From Endothia cerciana (lineage: Eukaryota; Ascomycota; Sordariomycetes; Diaporthales; Cryphonectriaceae): 64,000 nucleotides of DNA. Under the pieces are notes generated by a model. That model was not told the origin of the DNA. It ran no database searches and was given only the letters and a program-made list of their open reading frames with translations. The stretch is taken from positions 62,001-126,000 of the forward strand of contig JALRMH010000043.1 in assembly GCA_026119935.1 (NCBI GenBank). The letters are read 5' to 3'. The translations under genes were made by a program, and so were the position numbers. Below, in pieces: positions 56,151 to 64,000 of the stretch (position 1 is the stretch's first letter; every line of letters begins with the position of its first letter).

Positions 56151-58006
56151 TCAGCCCTCGGCCAGGCCAGCGGGCTGGTCCCTCTTCCCCTTCAGGCGCA
56201 GCATCTGCGCCACGTCGTCCCAGAACCCCTCCGGCTCCGTCTTCAGGCTCTCCTCGTAGGCGTCGATGACCGGCCTGTCCCAGACCAGGTCCGCCTCCTC
56301 GGGCCGGACCACGCTGGTGCGCTTCAGGACCTTCCAGCCGGCGTACGTCAGCACGGCCACGAAGACCATGGTGTAGTAGCTGAAGAAGGTGCCCAGGTCC
56401 CACTCGCCGGGGAGGAAGGTCTCGTACCCGTAGCAGCCCAGGACCACGGCCTCGCCGGCGAGGCCGATCCAGGCGCCGTAGGGCTGGAACCAGCCCCTGT
56501 ACGGCAGGGTGGCGCGGTCGACGCCCTGGGCCCCGAGGGCGCGGTAGAAGAAGATGTAGGTCAGGCACATGATCATGTAGTCGATGAGCTGGGCGGCCTC
56601 GGTGAGGTTGGCGAACCAGGTGAGGGCCTGGCCGGTGCCGCTCGACACGTCCAGGAACGACAGGAGGGGGAACAGCATGGTGACGGCGAAGGCGTAGATG
56701 GGGATGCCGGAGCGGGTGCAGCGGGCGAAGACCTCGGGGGCCTGGCCCTCGAGGGCGAGGCCGTAGAGGGAGCGCATGGCGCAGTAGGTGTAGGCGTTGC
56801 CGGCGGAGAAGATGCTGGTGACCATGAGGGCGTTGGTGACGTGCGGGAGGACGCCGATGCCCAGGTTCTGCATGGCGATGACGTAGGGGCTGCCGGCGGC
56901 GGTGCCGGAGGAGTTGTTGGCGATGAGGCTGGGGTCGTTGTAGGGCAGGACGATGCCGACGCACAGGGCGCCGCCGATGAAGAAGAAGCCGAAGCGCCAG
57001 TAGACGGTCTTGAAGGCCTGCTTGAGGTACGTCCTCGGGCGCTCGGCCTCGCCGGCCACTATGGCGAGGTACTCGGGCCCGACGATGGTGAAGGCGGCTG
57101 ACCACAGGGCGCCGAGGAAGCCCTGGAAGCGGCCGAGGGTGCCGGTGTGGATGTGCTCGGCGAAGGAGCCCGGGTCGTTCCAGTAGCGGAAGCCGTAGGC
57201 GTCGTGCTGCGGGTTGCCCCCGACCATGGTGATGAAGGTGAAGCCTGGCAGGGCGTTTAGCACCGTGGCCGCAGGGGGGGGCACACGCGGCAGTAGACTC
57301 ACAGAAGACGATGACGATGAGGAGGAACTTCCCCGTCGACAGCCAGAACTCTGCCTCGCCGTAGTACCTGACAGCGAAGACGTTGATGGCGCCGTAGAGC
57401 ACGACACAGGCGGCACAGACGGCGGCCACCGGGACATCGTCGCTCCAGAAGGTCAGGATCAGGTTGATGGCGGAGATCTCGAAGGGGATCATGGCGGCCT
57501 CGTAGAGGTAGAAGTTCCAGCCGCTCATGAAGCCAAAGGCCTCGTCGACCCACTTGCCGGCAAAGCGGATGAAGGAGCCTGGACACGAGCACCAGTCAGC
57601 AAAGCCGTGCGTGCCGCCGCCCAGGCGCCACCCCGGGGCGAGCCGGTGCAGCGCGCGCGCGTCCCCACGGGATCATACCGGAAACGGGCATGAAGACAGC
57701 CATCTCCGCCATGCAGTTGTTCACCAGGCCCAGCAGGCCGCAGTAGAGGGCATAGGCGATGAAGAGCGAGCCGGGCCCACCGTCGAGCAGGCCGTTGCCG
57801 ATGCTGACGAACAGGGCGGTGCCGATGGACCCCCCAATGGCGATCATCTGGATCTGGCGGTTCCCCAGGTGCCGCTGGAGGGCGTCCGCGTTCTCCCTGA
57901 CCTCGACGCTGCCGTCTGCCTCGTCATATCCGGCGGGCGCCGTCCCCCCCTTCTCGTTGTCCCTCGACGGGGTGTCGACGCCGCCCACCTCCTCCAGGCC
58001 GGCCAT
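56151..58006 (-). CDS. Amino-acid permease (YAT/AAP family), intact
   Basis: A plasma-membrane proton/amino-acid symporter of the fungal YAT family, 565 aa, about 12 membrane segments. Exons are 58006-57679, 57578-57303 and 57244-56151; the introns (99 and 58 bp; GTATGA..GTCCAG, GTGAGT..TGCCAG) have matching phases. Landmarks are the N-terminal RHLGNRQIQMIAIGGSIGTALF, FGFMSGWNFYLYEAAMIPFEI, VRYYGEAEFWLSTGKFLLIV, FIGGALCVGIVLPYNDPSLI and SIFSAGNAYTYCAMRSLYGLAL. The C-terminal cytosolic tail is charged. A C14 tract lies 23 nt upstream on the sense strand and a C13 tract farther up; three GATAAG motifs lie 297-734 bp upstream. Substrate is not predictable beyond amino acids. Confidence 0.94.
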
Positions 58007-58029
58007 GCTGTCGACGTCAGCCTACGCGT

Positions 58030-58145
58030 GGGGGGGGGGGGGGAGCCAAGGTATATATAACCAATAGCTCGGGATAGGGCAAGCCGCTGTCGTGGGTAGG
58101 CTAGGACGACTTGCTGCTCACGACATACACACGGGGGGGGGGGGG
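58030..58145. repeat. G14 and G13 tracts upstream of the intact permease
   Basis: G14 at 58030-58043 and G13 at 58133-58145 (then C and a further G5). On the sense strand of the permease they are C tracts 23 and 126 nt upstream of the start. Confidence 0.9.
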
Positions 58146-58302
58146 CGGGGGCATGTACAGTAAGTAAACACACAAGAACAACGCAGGATATGGAGCGAGA
58201 GATCGCCGGCCCATGGGAGAAAGCGAAAGCACACGAGGCCATGGCGGTCAGTTAGCGGCAGTGGTTTGACTGACTGGCCCCAGCTGAGAGGCGTCACCGA
58301 GA

Positions 58303-58740
58303 GATAAGGGAAAGGGGGCGAACCCGTCGGGGCTGGATCGTTACTGTACCCGTACTATCAAGGCCTACAGCACAGGACATGCAAGTCGCAGCAGGGGGGG
58401 GAGGGGAGGGAAGACGGTCGTCGTCCTGGTGGGTTGGGCCGTCAGATGGCGTGCTTGCAACTGCGTGGTATTAATCCTTGGTTAGCATAGGTCAGGCAAC
58501 CAAAAAGAAAAAGAAAAAAAAAAAGGCACTGAAAAGGGCACTGGGAGGATTGATTACTTGCATGTTGCCTCGCACGCCTCGCAAACGGGGGGCACTTAAG
58601 TAGTGGCCCCATCCCAGTGGGCTGGGAGACAGACCCCCTGCACCCTTGCATCTTTACCCCGCATCGTTTTGGGGAGGTGGGGCGGGAGGGGGGGGGGGAA
58701 GATTGGCCCATCCGCCTATCGATAAGATCCTATCGATAAG
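58303..58740. promoter_or_regulatory. Three GATAAG motifs upstream of the intact permease
   Basis: GATAAG occurs at 58303-58308, 58721-58726 and 58735-58740. The last two form a direct repeat of CCTATCGATAAGA, each overlapping a TATCGATA palindrome. HGATAR is the AreA/NIT2 nitrogen-regulator site, and fungal amino-acid permeases are classic targets. Function is inferred. Confidence 0.5.
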
Positions 58741-58940
58741 ACATTGGGGGGTTGGGCGCGGGGTCAGCTGGGGTGTAATTACTGTATAGAACCTCACCTC
58801 TCAAAATGCGTCGCAGGAGAACCTGAGTGACAATTTTCAGAGACGAGATAATTGTCCGTCAGAGGCGAGGAGGTTATGGATAGTGGCTGAGTTTATCATA
58901 TGAAAAGACAGCGTGATTTAAGGGAAAGGAGGGAAAAAGA

Positions 58941-58986
58941 GAAGAAGAAGAAGAAGAAGAAGAAGAAGAAGAAGAAGAAGAAGAAG
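58941..58986. repeat. GAA trinucleotide repeat
   Basis: About 15 uninterrupted GAA units flanked by further purine-rich sequence, giving a roughly 90-nt polypurine strand. Confidence 0.95.
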
Positions 58987-59231
58987 GAGGAGAAGGAAAA
59001 AAAAGAGTCGATTCTCTATATAGGCCCAGCTACTCACTTGATCCATTCCTACCCATGCTGTGCACAAAAGGTCATCCGTACGTATGGTGCTGAGACCCGA
59101 CTCGGATCTATCGTGCCGGTCTGGGTTGTATGTATGTATGTGTTGGGCCTGAAAACGTTACTGTAATTACCGGACCTGTGCCGGCAGACAGGCGTCTAGC
59201 ACGGGCGGTGACGACCACCAGCCGGGCCCCC

Positions 59232-60890
59232 TCACTCCCCGAACGGCGGGAACCTCTCCAGGACCGCCTTCGCGTCTTCGTACTCGGCCTCCAGGACCCT
59301 CCTGTGCTGGTCGCTCCTCACGCGGATGAGGCACTCGAAGGGCCTCGGCCGGATGTTGAAGCCCTCGGTGTAGTCGAACGTGTCGTACCGCCTCCCCGGG
59401 ACCGGCGCGATGTCGTACGCCCACAGGACCTTGGCCAGCGCGATGTACAGCGAGTTGGAGGCCAGGTTCGCGCCGGGGCAGATGCGGCGCCCCCAGCCGA
59501 AGGACGAGTGGCCGCTCTTGGAGGGGTGGCCCTTCCCGCCGAGCTCGGCGTCGGCGCCGCACGGGGACGGCGCGGCGCCGGCCCCCCTGGCCGCCCGGGC
59601 GGCGACGTTCTCGTCGAGGAAGCGCAGGGGGTTGAAGTGGTGCGGGTTGGGGTAGTACTCCTCGTTCAGGTTGATGGCCCACGAGTTGCCCAGGACGGTG
59701 GTCCCGGCGGGGATGTAGTAGCCCTCGTAGTGGTCGTCCTCGGTCGACGCGTGCGGCGTGCCCCCCAGCACGGCGACCGGCCGCCACCGCAGCACCTCCT
59801 TGCAGAAGGCCCTGACGTACGGCAGCCCCGCCTCGTCCCCGAAGGTCGGGGTCCGCCCCGCGCCGACGGCCGCGTCCAGCTCCGCGTGCGCCGCCGCGAG
59901 CGTCTCGGGGTGCGTGACCAGGGCCAGGAGGGCGGAGCACAGCGTCGAGGCCGTGGTGTCGGAGCCGGCCCCGAACAGCGAGGCCGGCACGAAGGCCAGG
60001 TCCCGGTCCGACAGCGGGACCTCCCCGCGCATCCCCAGCACCAGCCTGCACAGCGAGTCCGGGAGCTTCTCCTCCGCGCCCTCGGCCCGCGCCCGCGCCA
60101 TGTCCCCCCGCACGACGTCCGCCAGGGCCATGTTGGCGGCAGCCTCCCTCCGGCCGTGCTCCTTGATGTCCGCCTTCCAGGGGGCCAGGATGTCCGGCAC
60201 GAGCTTGAGCGCCGGGACCGCCTCCACCAGGTACCGCCCGGGCACGTTCAGCGAGGCCGAGTACTGCATGAACTCGAAGCGCTGCGTGATCACCCTGGCG
60301 CGCAGGGAGTCGATGCGGTGGCCGTACGCCACGCAGAACACCACGCTCGACGTGAAGGTCTCGATGAGCCCGACGTAGTCCCCCGGCCGCCGCAGCAGCC
60401 CGAAGGCGAGGCGGCCCGCCTCGGCCTCCTGCACGGGCTGGTAGGACCGCAGGGCCCTGGGCGTCATGGCGGCGTGCAGCAGCTTCCTGCGGGCGCTCCA
60501 CCCCTTCCCGTACGGCTGCACGAGGACGCTCGCGTTGTCCCAGAGCAGCTCCCCCATGGCCACCATGCGCGGGCGCGACGAGTACTTGCTGCTCCGCGAC
60601 TCCATGAGCTCCGACGCGACGGCGGGGTCCGAGATGACCACCGTCGGCCGCCGCCCGATCCAGATGGTGAAGATGGGCCCGTACACCCTGGACCACTCCT
60701 GGAACCGCACCCAGGGCCTGGACCTGGGCAGCTGCAGCTTGTTGCCGATGAGGGGGAGCGGCGTCGGCCCCGGCGGCATGCGCAGCCAGGTGACGGCGTC
60801 GTAGAGCGCCGTGGCCGCCGGGATGGCGACCAGGAGGGAGAGCCAGACGTAGAGGGGCCATGCCGACGGGTGAAGGGGCAGGTCTGCCAT
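59232..60890 (-). CDS. Cytochrome P450 monooxygenase (E-class, group I)
   Basis: A 552-aa intronless, ER-anchored P450. The N terminus has a membrane anchor (about residues 11-30) followed by the proline hinge MPPGPTPLPLIGNK. The I-helix oxygen-binding motif is AGSDTT (308-313), the ExxR is KEVLRWRP (Glu365, Arg368), the PERF-equivalent is NPLRFLDE (421-428), and the heme loop is FGWGRRICPG with the heme thiolate at about Cys471. The style (PPGPxPLPLIGN, FGWGRRICPG) resembles the CYP64/CYP65-like fungal clans active on polyketides or aromatic compounds, but no biosynthetic backbone gene is in the window, so the substrate is open. The insert before the heme loop (AARAARGAGAAPSPCGADAE) is unusually long and Ala/Gly-rich. 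Very high GC gives a 622-codon open frame on the opposite strand that is not a gene. Confidence 0.94.
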   Translation of the reverse strand: MADLPLHPSAWPLYVWLSLLVAIPAATALYDAVTWLRMPPGPTPLPLIGNKLQLPRSRPWVRFQEWSRVYGPIFTIWIGRRPTVVISDPAVASELMESRSSKYSSRPRMVAMGELLWDNASVLVQPYGKGWSARRKLLHAAMTPRALRSYQPVQEAEAGRLAFGLLRRPGDYVGLIETFTSSVVFCVAYGHRIDSLRARVITQRFEFMQYSASLNVPGRYLVEAVPALKLVPDILAPWKADIKEHGRREAAANMALADVVRGDMARARAEGAEEKLPDSLCRLVLGMRGEVPLSDRDLAFVPASLFGAGSDTTASTLCSALLALVTHPETLAAAHAELDAAVGAGRTPTFGDEAGLPYVRAFCKEVLRWRPVAVLGGTPHASTEDDHYEGYYIPAGTTVLGNSWAINLNEEYYPNPHHFNPLRFLDENVAARAARGAGAAPSPCGADAELGGKGHPSKSGHSSFGWGRRICPGANLASNSLYIALAKVLWAYDIAPVPGRRYDTFDYTEGFNIRPRPFECLIRVRSDQHRRVLEAEYEDAKAVLERFPPFGE

Positions 60891-61987
60891 CGTCCTGGGC
60901 GGGGCGTGTCGTGCTACGGAGAGGCGGGTGTGTCTTCCACCACCAACCCTTGCGCTTCGGTCTCGTCAGACCTGGTCTTGTTTCCTTGTGTGGTGTGATG
61001 CGAGGGCGGTGATGATAACATGAGATGATTGGATGCTCGCGGAGGGGAGGGCCGCACGGTTGGATTTAAATCCAACCGCATTGGCCTCAGTAGCTGGTGC
61101 TAGGGGCACGCTCGCCTCCCGCTAGAAGAATCATTATTCCGACTTGGGCACAGGCGGGCCGGGCGCGCTCGGCACTTGGCCCAAGAAGCTGTGCTCGTGA
61201 ACGTCCCCGTCCCAAGTCGAGACGGGGGAGCATTTCCCCGCAAGGGCCAGCGCATCATCCCCCATACCCCGGACTCGGGACCTTAGCCGTGCCCCCATAA
61301 TGAGAGGGGGGGGGGGGAATAGCCGGTATCATGATTAGTGTCTTGGATATGGGCCCGCAACTATTCCCCTAGGCCAGCATGAAATTCCGCGTGCGAAGGG
61401 GGTCGTCACGAATGTCTGAAGCCTTGGATCAGGCGGCGGCAGCAAGAGGCTTCTGCCCCTCAACCCCCCCGTTCCTTTTCTTCTTTTTCTCCTTCCTCCC
61501 TCTTCTTCTTGTTCTGCCTGAGGTGGTGTGGCTTACATCTTGGCATCGGCTGGAGAGAAGCGAGTGGAAGGGATGGAAAAAGACAGCTTCTTGATGTTCC
61601 TGACTTGTGGAGCGCTGTTCAAGGCCATGGCAACATTCTCAGTTTGGCCGAGTCGCTCGAAGTTAATTTTGCACAGTAATGACACAGCAAGGGATGACTG
61701 GCATAGAGTGATGATAATGAGCAATGGAAATTCAAATTTGGAAAGATGTTAGACATCTTGGTATCTCAGATCCCCCTTGCCCGCAACCGTGTTCCGCGAT
61801 AAATAAGTGTCCTCCCCCCCCCCCTCCCAATCACCCGGCTACTCCCAACACCAGATAACAAACAATAGACAGACCGAATTCTGAAAAAGTGACAATAGTC
61901 TTACAAAAGGAAGAAGGTATTGTTGAAACGACTGACAAGCGTACCCCTCATCCAGTGAGGAAGGCAGAGACAAAAAAAAAAACCATC
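60891..61987. other. 1.1-kb intergenic region
   Basis: Between the P450 start and the 3' end of the Glu-Gln repeat protein gene, both on the minus strand. It contains G12 (61306-61317) and C11 (61815-61825) tracts and a CT-rich stretch near 61470-61515. Short open frames lack coding character. Confidence 0.45.
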
Positions 61988-63423
61988 CTAGAACGCCCGT
62001 CCAAGCGAGGCATCCCCCCGGTTCTTCGAAACAATCTCAAACTCCTGCGCCTTGCCGCCAACTCCAGCGATGCTAAATAAGGGCCCGCCCCTGACCTTCA
62101 TGGTAGCAGACGACGGTGTAACATCATCAGTCGTGTTCGCCCTCTTGAGGGTCCGCGGCGAGGCGATGGTGACGGTCTTGACCTGGCCCGTCTGGATGCG
62201 GCGCAGGCCGGCACGCGCGGCGGACGCGAGGTTCTTGCTCCTGCCGACGCCGGCGGTTCCATAGGGGTCGCCGCCGCCGGTAAACTGCATCGAGACGGTG
62301 GGTATCTGCACCTCGACGGCGCTCTCGATGTCGTCATCGTCGCTCCGGCCCTGGGGCTTGGCCTGTTGCTTCTGCCCGTCCTTCTGCGCCGCGTACAGCG
62401 CCTTCTGCTCCTCGTGGAACATGGCGTTAAAGGCTGCGGCGGCGATCTTCTCGTCGTCCTTCCTGTTTGGGTACAGCCGCAGCGCCGCGGGCTGCTTGCC
62501 CGCAGCGCTGGGGTGCGGCGTCTTGGGCAGCTGCTTGTCTTCCACCGAGGCCGGGCGCCTGGGCGTGGAGGCGGCCGAGGGGTTGGGCGTCGCCGCGCCG
62601 CCCTTGGTCGGCCGGAACGGCACCAGGCGCTGCTTCAGCGGCTCGACGATGTTTGTGTTGGAGCCCATGCCCAGGCTGTCCTGCTGCAGCTGTGGGGGGC
62701 TGATGGTCGGCCGCCAGACGGACGGCGAGTCCGACCTCTCGCTGCTCGAGCCGCCCCGCTCGCGGCGCTGGCGCCCACGGCCGCGTTCCGGCGAGGCAGT
62801 GCGGTCGATGCCGATGCCGATGGTGCGGAGGGCGGCGGCGGTGAACTTGTTCTCCTCCTGTGGCGGGGTGCGGGAGCTGCTGGACGCCGATGTGGAGGAC
62901 GCGGAGGACTCTTTCCTCCGGTGTTCCGGGCGCCGGGCAGTCCTGGACGTCACACTGCCGCTCTTGGACGACGGGGCGCTGCTAGACGCTGAGGAGGCAT
63001 CCGAGGACGCGACAGAGGCCTTGCGGCGAGGTGGTGGAGGGGGTGGCGGCGGGTTTGGGTTCCCAAAGGACGATGCGGAGGACTCCGAGCCCGATCGCGA
63101 GCGGTCAGTGCCAGGCCGGCCCTGTGGCGTGGCTGGCCGTGGGTCCTTAGCGGCAGCAAGCCTGGCCCTCTCGCGGATGGACTCGAGCTCTCGCCTGCTG
63201 CTCTCCCCGGGGGGGATCGTACGCACCATCATGCCCATGCGGTTCTGCGGGGGGGACATGCTCGCCTCCCTGCTGGAGGGCGGGGTGAGCTCCATCGGCT
63301 GTGGCATCGGGAGGGGCCTGGGCATCTTTGAGGAGGGGTCCGGCGGAGGCATATAGGCAGTCGCCGGCAGCATCGGGATCTGCTCCTCACCGGGCATGTA
63401 GGTGGCAGACGGGAGCATCAACA

Positions 63424-63503
<80 letters not shown>

Positions 63504-63994
63504 TCCTCATACTTGGCAGATGGGAGTGTGTAGTCCGGGGCGACTTCCTTCTGCCTGATGCGGTTGACGGCAGTCTCGCTCGCCGACCTCTGATGCATCT
63601 GCTTGCGGGCCATGTTCAGGGGCCTTGGCACAAGCGCCTCTGATGAGTTCTTTGGGGGGATCTGGGGACGGTTCGTCCTGTTGTTGTGCCCGTGATGTCT
63701 GTGAAACCTGGAGTACCGACCGGTCACGCCATCGTAGTGAGGAGCAGGCAGGACGGACCGGCGCGAGTGCGCGATCTCGAGCAGTGGCTGGTCGTAGATG
63801 ACGGGGATGTCGGCGCACATGGGACAGGACAGGTCCAGGATGCCCTCGTCGTCCCCCAGGGCCACTTCTTCCTGCTCATGGGGGTCACACCAGTGCTTCA
63901 GGTGGGCTTTGGCGACACACTTCTCCCGGCGGATGAAGTAATGCCTCTCCGGCTCCTCGCAGCCCCCATACCCGAGGTAGGTGAATTTGCACAT
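61988..63994 (-). CDS. Low-complexity protein with N-terminal Cys/His segment and Glu-Gln repeat
   Basis: A 668-aa single-frame protein of unknown function. It begins MCKFTYLGYGGCEEPERHYF, the Cys/aromatic opening common in fungal hypothetical proteins, followed by a conserved-looking Cys/His stretch (EKCVAKAHLKHWCDPHEQEE and DLSCPMCADIP) that may bind zinc. Then comes an Arg/Gln-rich region, an uninterrupted Glu-Gln repeat coded by CTGCTC hexamers, and long Ser/Pro/Arg-rich disordered sequence. The C-terminal 120 residues are more ordered (DDEKIAAAAFNAMFHEEQKALYA, KVRGGPLFSIAGVGGKAQEF). The start at 63994 lies six bases from the window edge; further upstream exons cannot be excluded. The body may contain unrecognised introns, but frame is open throughout. 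Confidence 0.7.
63424..63502. repeat. CTCCTG hexanucleotide array coding Glu-Gln repeat
   Basis: About 13 near-perfect hexamers. On the coding strand they read CAGGAG and produce alternating Gln and Glu. The repeat is in frame, so unit changes alter protein length without breaking it. Confidence 0.95.
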
Positions 63995-64000
63995 ATCCGT

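Larger units (their letters stand above)
58146..59231. other. 1.1-kb intergenic region with GAA repeat
   Basis: Upstream region of the intact permease and 3' flank of the P450 gene. It holds the GATAAG motifs, a G11 tract (58688-58698) and a (GAA)n array at 58941-58986. No supported gene. Confidence 0.5.

Noticed and set aside
56116..57528. 470-codon alternative frame over the intact permease
   Set aside because: It starts with true permease residues of exon 2 but then reads the wrong frame; the spliced model carries the permease motifs to the end.
59130..60998. 622-codon open frame opposite the P450
   Set aside because: It mirrors a very GC-rich coding strand; the translation is Arg/Gly/Pro/Val-rich without any family pattern, while the minus strand has every P450 motif.
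63424..63502. Regular repeat resembling a CRISPR-like array
   Set aside because: It is a pure hexanucleotide array without spacers, in frame within a coding region of a eukaryotic genome.

Overview
The window is nuclear DNA of a filamentous ascomycete (Pezizomycotina, most likely Sordariomycetes by gene content; the class is an inference). The evidence is short spliceosomal introns of about 43-105 bp with GT..AG ends and CTAAC-like branch points, a Zn2Cys6 regulator, a bZIP regulator, Dal5/MCT-type MFS carriers, YAT-type amino-acid permeases, Aim24, mitochondrial GatB and a Gal80-like protein. No rRNA, tRNA, CRISPR or intact transposon was recognised.

Left part (0.3-18 kb): a nutrient-scavenging block. 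It holds a TauD-type Fe(II)/2-oxoglutarate dioxygenase divergent from a Liz1/Fen2-like MFS permease, a flavin-containing monooxygenase, a secreted S28 serine peptidase, a possible Cys/His-rich hypothetical protein, a Hot13-like CHY zinc-finger protein, an amidase with GATA-factor motifs upstream, and an FMN-dependent 2-hydroxy-acid oxidase. The first three could form a small uptake and oxidation unit.

Middle (18-42 kb): a gene-poor stretch, then a Zn2Cys6 transcription-factor gene with an apparent 880-bp intron inside its DNA-binding domain and several reading-frame breaks. Next come a bZIP gene lacking the usual basic-region Asn, a trinucleotide microsatellite, mitochondrial GatB, a Gal80-like oxidoreductase, a 2.5-kb gene-free stretch, a WbsX-type glycosyltransferase-like membrane protein and a divergent lysophospholipase (PLB) locus with a frame break. 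A perfect 16-bp inverted repeat overlaps the PLB stop codon.

Right part (42-64 kb): a small single-pass membrane protein, a monocarboxylate-type MFS carrier, Aim24, a kinesin-10/KIF22-like motor with a C-terminal helix-hairpin-helix, two convergent amino-acid permeases (one carrying three +1 frame breaks, the other intact with GATAAG motifs upstream), a cytochrome P450 and a long low-complexity protein with a Glu-Gln repeat.

The most striking feature that genes do not explain is a set of about 15 G/C homopolymer tracts of 10-25 nt. All lie between 23.2 and 61.8 kb, and I noticed none in the first 23 kb. In four genes such a tract lies 16-82 nt upstream of the start codon, always as C on the sense strand. 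Frame breaks in the Zn2Cys6, PLB and first permease genes could be true decay or assembly indels; the sequence alone cannot decide.
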